Position numbers and translations under genes: made by a program | Notes under the pieces: generated by a model | Seen by the model: the letters and a program-made list of their open reading frames with translations, nothing else | What the model was told of the DNA's origin: nothing | The model's database searches: none | Origin: Isoetes taiwanensis | Lineage: Eukaryota > Streptophyta > Lycopodiopsida > Isoetales > Isoetaceae | Reading direction: 5' to 3' | Assembly: GCA_021234155.1 (NCBI GenBank) | Contig: JAJEKV010000024.1 | Span: 15,523,030 to 15,587,029 of the forward strand | DNA: 64,000 bases | Part shown: in pieces, positions 34,419 through 46,439 of the stretch | Layout: each line of letters opens with the position of its first letter | Position numbering within the stretch: position 1 is the stretch's first letter

Positions 34419-35261
34419 GCCAATAAGATCATGATATTATCTCATAAAAGTCAGATTGAGAGTATGCAAAAAAAAAATTTAAAATGGAGGAGTGCAATGT
34501 TTGTAAAACACCTGCTGTGACAGGAAGCAAAATCTCAGACCAAGTGTGCCCCAAAAATGACAGAGAAATAACATAAATGATTAAAACTCCATTCAGGTCC
34601 TTGATAGGATGTTTATCCTATGTGGCTAACTGTACAAGGCCTGACATAGCTCACATTGTGAATGTTTTGAGCAGATATAATAATGACCCTGGGAGGGATC
34701 ATTGGATTGCAGCTAAAAGGGTGATCAGATATCTTAAAGGAACAATACAATGGATGCACACAAGATTTAATTCTGAAATCTTACTGTGATGCAGATTGGG
34801 TTGGGGAGGTGATTTAGACACTAGAAAGTCTACTTCAGGCTATTTAATGTTCTTGGGAGGTGGACCAATAGCTTGGAAGTGTAAGAAACAAAGCTCAATA
34901 GCTTTATCAAGTGCTGAGGCAAAGTATGCAGCTGCCACTCTTTGTGTTAAAGAGGTAATTTGGGAAAGAAGATTACTCATAGAACTTGGCTTCTTGCAAC
35001 CACTAGCTACTGAAATTTACTGTGACAGCACAAGTTGTATAGCAATGTCAAAGGACCCTGTGCTGCATGAAAGGTCAAAGCACATAAAGCTAGAACTACA
35101 TTTTATTAAAGAAGCAGTTGGTAAGGGCTTAGCAAGATTGACATATGCAGCTTGCAGACATATTGACAAAAGTCCTAGCAGAAAAAAGATTTACTAGTGT
35201 TCAAAGCTACAAAATAAATTTGACATCGGGCCCGATGGTCAATGTTCATCCAATACTGTAA
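34419..35261 (+). pseudogene. Copia RNase H
   Basis: FRSLIGCLSYVANCTRPDIA and VIRYLKGT precede RKSTSGYLMFLGGGPIAWKC, QSSIALSSAEAKYAAATLCV and a Cys-Asp-Ser block. A one-base frame change near 35140 leads to the conserved end LADILTKVLAEKRFTSV, with the stop at 35259-35261. A candidate polypurine tract (AGGAAAAATAGGGG) lies at 35282-35295. Confidence 0.88.
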
Positions 35262-35689
35262 TTAGCACACATGTTTGCAATAGGAAAAATAGGGGCCAAT
35301 GTTGCAATTTATTTTGTATGTCGGAAAAGACGCATGGGTCCAATACAGCCGTCTTGTACAATAACATCGTGACACATGTCACCTCTTCTTTTCCTGAAAA
35401 GCATGCAATAACTTCTATGCTATTTTCTGCACTTTTACTGACTTTCTGCTCTTTTTACTGTCATTCTGCGTTGTTTTTATGCTCTTTCTATTTTTTTCAC
35501 CTGGCAGCATGACAGACGGCACGGCTAGATTTGATCTAGCTGTCTTTTTTGATAAGGCAAATGCTTTGTGGGCAAATTTCTGGCCGATCAAGGCAGCGTC
35601 TGCGCTTTGCGCGTCGGCCACCATTCCCGGTCAGAAATTTGTCCACATGGACTTTCTCTTATACATAAAGGTGACCATCATATCTAGAA

Positions 35690-36359
35690 GACATCATCAT
35701 TCATTCCAACTATATCACAACAATCCTTGCCATTCTTATCTTTTATGGCTATGGCAGGACCAGCACATTCAACGTGGTGCATCTCTTCTAATATGGCATA
35801 CACCATCTTTGTCCTAGTAACCCTTGTATTCTCGACAATTTGTGGACGTGGAGCGAATACTTTTTTGTGCCCATTCTTTTCAACGCTTTGTGGAATGGCT
35901 TGAATAGAGAACGGTAACCAAGCCTACTGATGCCTACATCATCACAAACAGTCTGCACATCCGTAAACTTCTAACTTCTTGTAGATCTCCCCTAGTACCA
36001 TTTCCAATACCATCTTCTTCGTGAGGAGAGTTGTAGGGCTGACAAATCATGTCCACTATCTCCCTGTTCGTCAAGCTAGGTTCTTCACTCACGAACCAAG
36101 ATTGCTTCTAGTTTCCCCAAATCTTAACTGGCCTTTGCTAGTGTTGTAAACGGACCTTGTGGTCGTGACCTGTCAATCTGAATGCACCTGATCCAAACTT
36201 CAGTTCCTCTATCGGTCGATAATGCTTCTTCCTTTCTCACAAGCCAAGGGGTGTTTTCTTCAAATTCTTTAACCTACATTGAAGCCCAAAGTTTGCTCTT
36301 TCGAGCTCTTGGATCTTTTCTTGCAGCTGCCCTATCACCAATTTGGACTTGTCCACCAT
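35690..36359 (-). pseudogene. Fossil ORF of an unrecognised element
   Basis: Reading right to left, a 40-codon frame (36359-36237) forms a coiled coil, MVDKSKLVIGQLQEKIQELE. After frame changes comes PTTLLTKKMVLEMVLGEIYK (near 36020), then VCDDVGISRLGYRSLFKPFH and KALKRMGTKKYSLHVHKLSR (35950-35830), then MHHVECAGPAIAIKDKNGKD (about 35750). The stretches stay protein-like across shifts, which suggests a decayed gene of several hundred residues. I do not recognise the family. It may belong with the ORFs at 61.4-63.7 kb. Confidence 0.35.
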
Positions 36360-36784
36360 TATCTCAAAGAAGTTTCCCTCCCCAAGCCGTCATTCCTTTC
36401 CTTCATCACGGTGGAGTAATGAAGCGAGAGAAAAAAAGAGGCTGCTGGTTTAAGTTATAATTCTCTTGTGACAATCGGAAGCGGCTCATCTCAAGGAACC
36501 GTTCGATTCGAATGCCTTCATCCTCTCTCAATCTCTCACAATATCCCAAGAGGCCGAGTTACCGCACCATAAAATCGGACTAAACTTGAAACGTCCCGAA
36601 TGACGGTTTCTTGCCACTCAACGGATCCAATGGATATAAACCGCCATCCGCCCGGATGTCGACACTTTTTGAGCCCGCAAGGCGCAACATGTCGAGGTCT
36701 AAGTTCTTATTTTTAGACATGCTTTTTGCGATTGAAGACTGGAGCATATTCCCCGAGTCGGTTGGATCCTTATCCACACATCAT

Positions 36785-37394
36785 TTGGAGCTTCCATACC
36801 GCGTGGATCGCACGGTGAAAAATGAATGTGTACAATTTGTATGCCCCAAAGACAATTAAGCCGTTTGAGGCTCGGTCAGGTACTAACCTCGTTTTGAAAT
36901 TTCCAACGTGCATATGGAAATCGAAAAGTCCATTCTGCTACAATCCATGCTTTTATACAAAAGCAAATTCAAAATTCGAATTGTAGGGGGCGGGAAGCCC
37001 AGATTGGAATGAAGTAAGGATCCCTTCATTTAACTTTTAAGGCGCAATCGCGGCCTAAAAACGAAAAGTCTAATACAAAGCTTCAACCTACACATTCAAA
37101 TTTTGAAATGTAGAACTCTAAATGAAAATAGGCAAGACAAGAATCGGTGATGCGCATGATTGGTATCGACAAACCAAGAGACACCGCCATGAGTTGCCTG
37201 GGTATGCTATAATGCAAGAGGCTTTTTAGAAGCGCCACGTGTTAAGTCAATCATTCCGACAACCAACAGAATTAAATACATATGGCGCCATAGATATCAC
37301 GATTCCCCTTATTCCGTGAGAATATTCCAAGCAAATCGGCCGGGAAAAAGGGGCGGAAATAGGGCGTGGAATGGTCGATAGGAGGCCATTTTAG
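36785..37394 (+). repeat. 0.6-kb direct repeat, copy 1
   Basis: It matches 38755-39358 in the same orientation with small indels. Shared blocks include AACGTGCATATGGAAATCGA, GAATTGTAGGGGGCGGGAAG, AGAATTAAATACATATGGCG and ATAGGAGGCCATTTT at the end. A shorter third copy of the left part appears to start near 37466 (TTTAATTTGACAACAA...). No LTR-type TG/CA ends were certain. Confidence 0.75.
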
Positions 37395-38476
37395 TTCATA
37401 AAACATAATATAACTTGGAATGATAGATATTTTATATGCAAATGGGAGACTATTGATGAGGGACTTGTGTTTAATTTTAATTTGACAACAAATAAGAAAG
37501 TGGATCACACGATCTGCGAATTTAGTGTGTTCCATTTTTGTTGCATATGTACTATTAAACTTGGTGTGATCCTTGAAAAATAATATGCTCTTTGAAAAGG
37601 GATAATGACTTATGTACTTAAGAGTGGTAACACATGTACAAGAAAAAAAGTTAGGTATTCAAATGGAATTAGAAGCAAAAACTTTTACATTCAAAATTTT
37701 TATGGTCGTATGGATTTACATCATTTTGTAAATTTAAATGCCCTGAGGCTTCAACTATTCACAACAAAAAGCCCGGAGGCTTGCAAATATATGGTAAGAA
37801 GCCGGAGGCAAGCCGGAGGCTAAGAACAAGGAAAAAAAAAAAGGTGCTCTGCCTAACAAATTTCATTCATCCGCTTCACCATCCGCAAAAAAAAAAAAAA
37901 AGAAATAACCGTTAGTTGAATGCTTAAGAAAAGAAAGAAAAACATGCATGTACCATGAACTAACGCCATGAGCTCCTCGAAGTCGGTGATTCCTCTTGAC
38001 TTCTTCATCTTCTTCATCATCTTGGGCTTCTTCTCCGCTTCGGTGAATACTCATTTTTCTCAAGAATCTCCTATCCAACCTTCAAGAACACTGTGATGAA
38101 CTCCTCGCTCCCAAATTTCCTCTCGATTCCTCATTCTCGATTCCTCGTCAAAGAAATCGGAGGAATCGAGAGGCATTCAGAGCAAGAACCGTGTGGCGGA
38201 GGGAACTCAAGGAGGGGAACACCTCTTCCAGCCGTAATAATAGGCCTCTTGGAGGACACCTCCGGCTCTTCCAGTGTTGCTCTCTTCATGGCGATGGACT
38301 AGAGAAATTGGGCGGAGGATCTAGCGAAGATTGGGCGGAGATTGGGGGAGCGCCAATCTAGGCTGGAATAGATATAGGCTGGATTAGACGTGAAAATCGT
38401 AGGAATGATTCATATTCCAGTCCTATCAACCATCATTACATGCCATTATGTGCATATCTCGAAATTTGAGCCATAT
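37395..38476. other. Spacer between direct repeats, weak ORF traces
   Basis: On the - strand a Met frame near 38297 reads MAMKRATLEEPEVSSKRPII, followed by an acidic/basic patch (GEEAQDDEEDEEVKRN) near 38000. It could be the interior of a non-autonomous element flanked by the 0.6-kb repeats. No family recognised. Confidence 0.3.
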
Positions 38477-38585
38477 CTAATATCTTCCTTTTTTAACCTT
38501 ATACCTAAATATCCAATATCTTCCTTTTTTAACCTTATTCCTAAATATCCAATATCTTCCTTTTTTAACCTTATTCCTAAACCTA
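38477..38585. repeat. 36-bp minisatellite, three units
   Basis: The unit, containing TATCTTCCTTTTTTAACCTT, starts at 38481, 38517 and 38553, with very few differences. Confidence 0.9.
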
Positions 38586-38754
38586 TATGATTTGAGTTTA
38601 ACCTGAAAATGAACACCGATATAATTCGAATTTAACATACTATTTAATACCAAGATGCTACGTCACACTATGTCGATAATTGGGATTTAAAAAAAACACT
38701 CCAAACCCTCCTCGAGAAAACCACGTAAGTGCCGACCTCACTTGTGTTTAAGTT

Positions 38755-39358
38755 TAATTTGACAACAAGCAACTTCCATCTTGTGTAGATCGCATCGGTA
38801 CGAAATCAAGGTGTGGTATTTTTTATGCCCCAACACAATTAAGCCCGTGTGAGCCGAACGTCCGTACTAACCGTTTTGAAATTTGCAACGTGCATATGGA
38901 AATCGAAAAGTCCATTCTCCTACAATCCATGCTTTTATACATTAAGCAAATTCAAATTTCGAATTGTAGGGGGCGGGAAGCCTGTATTAGGATGAAGTGA
39001 AGATCGGTTAAGGCGCAGCCGCAGCGCCTCGAAATGAAAGTCTGATCTGATACAAAGCTTCAACCTACACATTCAAATTTTGAAATATAGAAGGCGGTGA
39101 CGCGCACGCTTACCAAGAGACACCGTCATGAGTTGCCGGTATGCTATAATGCAAGTGGCATTTTAGAAGCGCCACGTGTTGCATCAGTCCGTCTGACAAC
39201 CAACAGAATTAAATACATATGGCGCCATGAATGTGCAATCCCCCTTATTCCGGAAGAATATTCCAAGCAAATCTGTAATTATGAGAGTTTGGTATCCTAG
39301 GTGGCATGGGAAAAAGGGAGCGGAAATATGACGTGGAATGGCTGATAGGAGGCCATTT
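38755..39358 (+). repeat. 0.6-kb direct repeat, copy 2
   Basis: Same content as 36785-37394. It ends at ATAGGAGGCCATTTT, right where LINE C sequence begins, so it may be the younger insertion that removed the LINE 3' end. Confidence 0.75.
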
Positions 39359-39360
39359 TC

Positions 39361-40215
39361 AGACCCCAAATCCGCCCTAATGTCCTTTCCCAGAATGGCG
39401 ATCCGATGGCTCGGATCGATGCTATATGTAATACATCTAAGGATTGCTTCCCCTTCCAAAGGCATGAGACCACATTCTGCTAACATCATAGAGTAAGGTG
39501 TTTGGGCTTTAACTCCTACTCAATATAATCCCATAAGCACAAATTTGGTCCCCCCACCATCAATTTGTTGTGTGATGCATGCATTCCATCTATGATTCCT
39601 GCTTAATACAAGGTCCAAATATTTGTATGAATCGCACATATTTACCACACTCACCTTATATATGAAAATGAGTTCTTGTTTAAGTGCTTCTACAGTCATA
39701 ATTCTCATTTTTTCGAGATTCACCTGCATACCTATTTGATCACAAAAATCAGCCAACCCTTTCAAGTGCCTTAGAGCGTGCAAAAATGACTACATCATCT
39801 GCATACATTAGCAACTGGATCACATATCAATGTCCATTCCCCCTAGGCAATTCTTAAGCAACCAATCCTCTAAACCATCAATTAAAAGTCCAAACAATAT
39901 GAAGGATATCGGACATCCCTGTTTCACCCCAAGATTGCTTTCGACATGGTCCTAGATATCCAATAAAAATGGTAAAGATAATTGCACAAGCACTTTTTTA
40001 TACAGAACTCGGACTGCATCTCTAAGCTCCATAGGCACCTTCAACTTATCCAACCTTCCCCACAATTGGTCACACGGCACCTTATCAAATGCTTTCTTAA
40101 AGTCTACAAATGCCATGTAAACTGATGTTTTAGTACCTTTAACCATGTCAAATATGGTTTTTAACAATAATAAATGGTCTAAAGTGGACCTCTTGCTCTA
40201 AAACCTGCTTATGAC
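39361..40215 (-). mobile_element. LINE C, internal RT fragment
   Basis: On the - strand: LLKTIFDMVKGTKTSVYMAF, VDFKKAFDKVPCDQLWGRL (RT motif A region), LADFCDQIGMQVNLEKM, SYKYLDLVLSRNHRWN and MMLAECGLMPLEGEA. These align by motif with LINE D just to the right, but differ enough to be another subfamily. Both ends are lost: the 3' end at the 0.6-kb repeat and the 5' end next to the LINE D tail. Frames are broken. Confidence 0.8.
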
Positions 40216-40255
40216 TCTGCACGCGTTTGATTGTGCTCTGCCCAAATACTTATCT

Positions 40256-40391
40256 TTGGGGGAGGGAGGGAGGGAGGGGGGAGGGAGGGAGGGAGGGAGG
40301 GAGGGAGGGAGGGAGGGAGGGAGGGAGAGATGAGATGAGATGAGATGAGATGAGATGAGATGAGATGAGATGAGATGAGATGAGATGAGAT
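40256..40391. repeat. (GGGA)n and (TGAGA)n simple repeats at the LINE D 3' end
   Basis: A purine tract of GGGA units (about 40256-40329) is followed by about 12 TGAGA units (40330-40391). In LINE sense this is (TCTCA)n then (TCCC)n after ATAATAAAGA. The G-runs could form quadruplexes on the + strand. Confidence 0.95.
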
Positions 40392-42835
40392 CTTTATTAT
40401 CACGCATGTGAGACCATCAGGCCTAGAAGACGTTCATAACATACATTCTACATCATAGATTAGGTCATCTAATATGTCTTCAGGTAAGAACATATTAGTG
40501 CTCTCTTCTTCATACTGACACTCGCTAGCCCCTAATAGTGTTTTCAAGTTTTGAGTAGTGATGTCTCTCGTCTGCATGGCTTCTACCAGGAAGCACCCAA
40601 TGGTAGCTAGAGGGAGCTCAAAGAAGCTGACCAGATCTGGAACATGTATCTTAAACTTTGCCTGAAGGCACTGGTATGCAGGGCATAGCAAAATAACGTG
40701 TTCCTCATCCTCCACTTCCCCTGATCCATAAATTTTACAACATCTGAGCTCATGAGGTATATCTGCCCAGCGACCAATCTCAACACCTAGGTGATGCGAG
40801 CTGAGTCTCATCCTACTAATCATATGTCTGAGCTTTATTGATAGACTAGCCCTTAGATACGATGCTCCTCGCAGGTCTGGGCTCATGACTCTCCTGTAAT
40901 ACTCTTTTTTGGTTTCTGGGACATTCCACATCTTATGCAAGGCGCATCTCTTTACCCAACCTTTAATATCATCCTTATTTACTTCGAGGTCTCCTATATC
41001 CATCCCCCATCTTTTGAGCCATAACACAATGTCTGCATACCAACCTTTTCTCCGACAAAATTCGAAAGGCCAAGTGAGGCAAGCTAGCTTGATCCGTATG
41101 TGCGTGTACCTTGTTTAAGTATACAAGGAGTCTGTATAAGTCTTCCATCTCCAGGGGGAGCATACCACACTCTACAAGCATCATATCATAAGGTGTCTGC
41201 ATCTTAGTGCCTAGTTCTGCATGAAAGAATTTTTTCTGTACCTTTTCAACCTTTTTCCAGCTGTCCAGCGAGAGACCTGGCTCCCAAACCTCACACCCAT
41301 AAAGCACTATTGTCTGTACAAGGGCGACATATATCATCTTTCTCATGCTGAAGTCCCATATCTCTGCCTGATAGCACTTCCTTTGCATAGCATATAGGGC
41401 CTTTAGGCCACCATTAACCTTTTGCTCAACTGCTTGGTTCCAGCTCGGGCTCTTGTCCACTACCAAACCCAGATACTTATAGCTGTCTACAATATCGATC
41501 TCTTCCCCTTTATATGAGAAAGCATACTTGTCCACTTTGTTAGCACCGAACACTATCAGTTTTGTCTTAGCCATGTTTACTTTCATACCTTTGCTGTCAC
41601 AGAAGGTGGCCAAAGCATCTAAATGTTTCTGCATCCCATGGGCACTCCGTGACAAGAGTACAATGTCATCCGCATATAGCAATAGCATAATAACCTGGCC
41701 TGCCAACTCACTTCCATCTCCCCCAAGCTGAGTTATCCAGCTCTCAAGCTCATCTATAAACAACCCAAAAAGCATGGGTGAGAGCGGGCAACCTTGCTTA
41801 ACACCAATATTACTTTCAACCGGGTCTGGACAGCTCTGTGACAACAGGAATGAGAGTTGGACCATCACCTTCTCATACAGAGTTTTTACCGCCATACGGA
41901 GGTCTTCGGTACTCCAAGTGCCTCTAGCCTTTGCCATAAAAAATCTCGCTGCACCATATCGAATGCTTTCGTGAAGTCTACAAAAGTAGCAAATAATGGT
42001 CTTCTGGTCCCTTTGACCGTGTCAATCATACATCTGACTGTTAGTAAATGATCAATAGTGGACTTATTTTTTCTAAAACCTGCTTGCCCTTTGGCTCTAA
42101 CCTCATGATCTTCTGTCCAACTGCTTATTTTATCATCAAGTATGGTAGCGAATAGCTTAGAAAAAAGGCTACTAACCATGATCATGCGATAGTTACCAGG
42201 ATCCGTCTTATCGTCTGCTTTATGTAGGGGTACAACTCTGTTCACTTGCCATGATGATGGGAAGCCCTCCCGCATTGCTGCATTGAACATCGAGGTGAGA
42301 ACCTCTGTTGTTGATGTTCCAGCCCACTTGACCATTTCTGCCACTAGCCCTTGTTTATCCGCTGCTTTACCATTTGCCAGTTTTTTTAGACCACCAAGAG
42401 TGTCCTCGACTGAGATTTGAAGTGCTTTGTACCTATCGGCAATATGCACTTCTTCCTCATCCGGAACATAGTACAATTTATGGAGTTGCTGCATCAACAA
42501 TCCTAGGTTCAGCTCCACGTCCTGTTTCCCTTTAGCCCTCATTCTATTCCAGACACTACTACAAAAATAGGTAGAAATGGCACAAAAGTGACATTTATCC
42601 TCTGCCTTTTTACAGAGCATAAACGTCACTTTTGTGCCATTTGGGGAGCACAAACGTCATAAATGGCACAAAAGTGACGTTTATGCTCTGTAAAAAGGCG
42701 GAGGATAAATGTCACTTTTGTGCCATTTCTACCTATTTTTGTAGTAGTGAGAATTTTTTGGGCTCTGTAACCAACTCCTCCACCATGTACAAGGAGTTCA
42801 CAGAGATACATCATCCATATACATCACAGAAGAAC
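40392..42835 (-). mobile_element. LINE D (non-LTR retrotransposon), near-intact RT ORF
   Basis: The sense strand runs right to left. Upstream of the RT is VEELVTEPKKFWNRMRAK once the MITE at 42554-42749 is removed. Then come LANGKAADKQGLVAEMVKWA, QAGFRKNKSTIDHLLTVRCM, FVDFTKAFDMV, GVKQGCPLSPMLFGLFIDEL, the catalytic LLLYADDIVLLS and KYLGLVVDKSPSWNQAV. The C-terminal region (41027-40434) ends with a Cys/His cluster, RCCKIYGSGEVEDEEHVILL, then CPAY. The frame changes near 41920 and 41000. The endonuclease and ORF1 are absent, so it is 5'-truncated. YADD is intact, so this is the youngest LINE here. Confidence 0.9.
42554..42749. mobile_element. CACTA-type MITE, near-perfect hairpin
   Basis: It is 196 bp, starting CACTACTACAAAAATAGG and ending with the inverse. 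It has two arms of about 89 bp with one visible mismatch and an 18-bp loop. A 3-bp AGA duplication flanks it (42551-42553 and 42750-42752). The arms are themselves palindromic: GGCACAAAAGTGAC occurs four times in alternating orientation. It interrupts LINE D, and its removal with one AGA restores the LINE frame. It has no coding capacity. The transcript would fold into a long dsRNA and could feed small-RNA production. Confidence 0.93.
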
Positions 42836-42919
42836 TAAAGAACTAGATCTAATCTATATCATAGAGTTAGGTTCTTTAGTTAGAGTCTGGTATCTAGAGA
42901 TCTAGATGGCTGCTATGGG

Positions 42920-42980
42920 CAATTTAATAGGCTAAACCTACTGATTCAATGACTGAAAGACGGTTTAGGCTATTAAATTG
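42920..42980. repeat. 19-bp inverted repeat
   Basis: Arms CAATTTAATAGGCTAAACC (42920-42938) and its near-complement (42962-42980, one mismatch), with a 23-bp loop. It may be a tiny MITE end pair or a chance hairpin. Confidence 0.6.
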
Positions 42981-42989
42981 ACTAAATAC

Positions 42990-45354
42990 CTAATCCTTGG
43001 CTCGCTCCTCCTGCCCTGAGTTCGACCATCCTGCTGAACTGCTCAAATCAAGGAAAACTAATGGTGCAATTCGCTTAGACAGAGTCTGGAAGGCGGTTTT
43101 GACTCCCGGGGCAGCCAAAACAGAGCTCTAGAACGACAAGGGGTTAGGGCTAGGGTTTCCAATTATCCCTTTAAGCATGTGGGATAATTGGGAATGGCCC
43201 ACTTGCCTCATTCGCTATGAATATGTTGCATCAAAATGTCTCAGAGAAGATATCAATCTTCGCATGTGGCAATTGAGAGATCGTGAAGAGTTCCTTCAAA
43301 ATCAAGTCTGAAAAGAAAATGACCCATTAGCAACATGGAATAAAATAATGGCTAAGGTTAGCCAAATGGCTATTTTGTAGCATTTTTGCCAAGAAAAACG
43401 ACTAAAGTAAATGGGAAAAATTGCACAAAAAAAGAAATTTTAGCCCAATTTTTTTGCCGACTAAGTGAGTTTTTAGATCGGATAGCCAAACCTCCACCTC
43501 CAGACAACTCTTCCAGAACAACAATTAGCCAAAGTGGACTTGGGAAAATGGATGGGTTAGCCTAGTAGCCGACACCAAGATATATAGGAACTTTAGGAAA
43601 TCACCAAAAAACTTGTTTCAAGTACGAAGTTGAATTAGAAACTTCTTATTTCAAGTATGAAGTTAATTATCAGAGGGAGGATCATAGCTAGAAGGAACAC
43701 TGCACTTTTTCTTTGAGCTTTGAGCATGTGCGTATATGATTATGTGTCAATTTATGTCTTTGTTTTATTATTATATTAAGGAAGTTATAAGAATGATTAT
43801 AATTGCACCATTTATTTTTCTATATTGAATTACATTGTAATAACAATAAGTTCAATGTCTTTGTCCAAAGGCTTGGAACTTTTGAAATAAGGATAGTGTG
43901 ACGGCTAATATTTGACCTACATTTTGTGAAAGTTTAGCCAAAGGCAAGAAACCATGATGGAGAAAAACCATTTAGTTTAGCCAAGTGTTAGAAACTTCTA
44001 GCTCCAATTTGAAAGTAGTTTAGCTAAACCTATGTGGCTATAGTAAAAATATAGAAGTAGTAATTTATTCCATGATTAGCAAGTTAGGTATCTCAAGTAA
44101 GAGCCCACATCGAGGCACTATATTATCAAGAAAATATAACATGGCATAGAGGCTCTAAGGTCATGCCAAGAAAGAAAAATATAGTCAAACAATCAGGAAC
44201 CCATTGGGTTCAACTCTGCCTGATCCAAGCAAGGATCATGTCTGATGTCTAGCCTCCGATGTCAATGCAAGATACATTTGAGCTTCTAGCAGGTAACTGT
44301 TATCCGCCACCCAACCAAGGATTGTACTATAGTACCATTCAACCCCATCATCTTGAGCTTTGTTTTATTGTCTGTTGCCATTTATTTTAATTGCCAACTA
44401 CAATATTCTACCTCCGTATTCAACTGATTGTATGTTGTCTGCACATTCTAGATGTACTCCAGTGGTAAGTTTGGACTTCAATTGTCTTTCTCTCCCCGTG
44501 TCATTCCATATGTAGCAAAACAATAAGGGATTCCAGGGGGATTTGCTATGCATGTAAAAATAACAATTCCTAAAACCATAGGCCATATATCCCTAAAACC
44601 GTTGAATAAATTGTTATAAAAAAAACATAGACAAGATAAAAAATAATCACATTAGCTCATTGAATATATTGGTTAAAGTAGTTTTATTAGAACATTGAAT
44701 TATTTTGGTAGAGGTTCGATCCCCCGTATGTCATATTCTAAAATCTTAGGCAAAGCCATATATAGATTCGATATTCCCTCAAAACCTTAGACGAAATCGT
44801 ATTTCATATTTCAAAATCATAGGCGCATCCAATCATAAATGACTATAAGTGAAACGAGAGGTGCCCAGAAGCCCCAACATATGATATGGGTCATAGGATC
44901 GACGCATCCGACGAGTAGTCCAAGGTTCACCTTGTTTAGAATACGTATACATGGTACGTATTGCTTTAATTTAGTTAAAGTGTAACCCATTGCCTATGTG
45001 CAATTATGATGTGGTTGAACCACTGGCTTGCCAAAATAATAGCGTCCAACTCTATGTTGGAATTGCATAGGCTGCCTAAATTTTTGTAGGACCCCAAGGT
45101 AATTCCAGCATTCCTTTAGTCCATCTTTTCACTCTATACACCTCGTCTTCATTCTTATTGGGACTTGGAATTGCTATGTACTGCTCTCTTAGCGGTTATA
45201 CCTGAAGGTATGATTGGCAAAGTCGTCGTCATTCTCTTCTTTCGTTATTGGAAGGGATATTTCCTACGGTCCGCTATTCTCTCATCCAATTGATACTTCT
45301 CAGCTTATAACGCCGATTTAATTAATCTGTATCCAGAATCTTTGGATAGTTAAC
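42990..45354. other. No gene recognised
   Basis: AT-rich sequence without convincing coding frames. Nothing could be assigned. Confidence 0.5.
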
Positions 45355-45505
45355 CTTCCATTATCTGCTATTTCAATTCTTTTCCAACCATCCTTGAGAT
45401 GTTTTTGAATGTAACATCAACGCATATGCTATAGTTACTCTAGCTATTTCCTTGAGTTAAACTCTTTTCATGTCCCTTACTAAGTTGTACCACCGAAACT
45501 AGTCA
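45355..45505. repeat. Dispersed repeat, copy 2
   Basis: Matches 30-205 in order and orientation (see copy 1). Flanking sequence to 46440 shows no gene. Confidence 0.35.
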
Positions 45506-46439
45506 ACCCCAAACAATTGAGATAACTTGAATGTTTATCTCTGGTACTTTATACCTAATTCAATATCTTCCATTCATCTTGCACAAATATGCTACTATCT
45601 TCCTGTATGGTATAGCTCTGAATGTCGCAGTCGACATCTTTACTGTCATCACTAATGTAGTATTTGATAACTTAATATTTCCAATACTCACACCCGCTAC
45701 TTTGTTATTCTGACATATAGTAACATGTATGGGCCCTTCCTAAGTCTACAATCATATGTGATTGTTTGACATAGCCATGTTCATCATTCGACGCCATATC
45801 ACACACCCTCAAGTATCATACATGTGTTTTGTTTTGGCTTCTATTCGTAATCTCGTGAATGATATTCTCCACCAGAAATTTAACCTCTTCTTACTCAAAT
45901 ATATCTTCACAAGTCGTTGATCTTGTGTCACCGAATGATGTGGATTTCACACCACAATTCTTAAAGTCTATGACTAATCCTCGTAGGCAAATTTTAGTTG
46001 ACTAGGCCACCAAACCCTAGTGGCGAATTCCAAAATAAAATCTAAGAATTCTTGCCTTCTTTCCTTTCTTTTCTTCATGCTTAGTAATTTTATACAATTG
46101 ATTGAAACCATTAGAACAACATAACAGGAATTACTTCTTGTCCTTAGGGATATTTCCTTCATGGACCATGCCATACTACGTAAATAAAGGATGGGAGACT
46201 TGTCCATGACAAGCCTGGAGAGAACTTCCTCTGCACAAAGCAGCGAGGATGGTCCTATTGGGATAACACATATGAGGAAGTACTCTTCGATGCGGAGGAC
46301 CACATTTGGGAACTATATAGAGCAATGGACACTTTGTTCGACCTCTTAATAGTGAACCTACCATGGAGTATCAAGACATCATTCTACAAACACATCAAAA
46401 GTACATCTTCTTGTGGTCGTTAAGGGAATATACCTTTGA

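Noticed and set aside
30825-35330. TGTTGCA at 30825 and TGTTGCAATTT at 35301 as Copia LTR starts
   Set aside because: The sequences diverge after seven bases and no further LTR similarity was seen, so an LTR pair is not supported.
40198-40407. Frames encoding Ser-His-Leu-Ile and Pro-Ser-Leu repeats
   Set aside because: Translation of the (TGAGA)n/(GGGA)n simple repeats.
42632-42838. Short frames across the MITE on both strands
   Set aside because: Products of the inverted repeat. Identical peptides appear from both arms.
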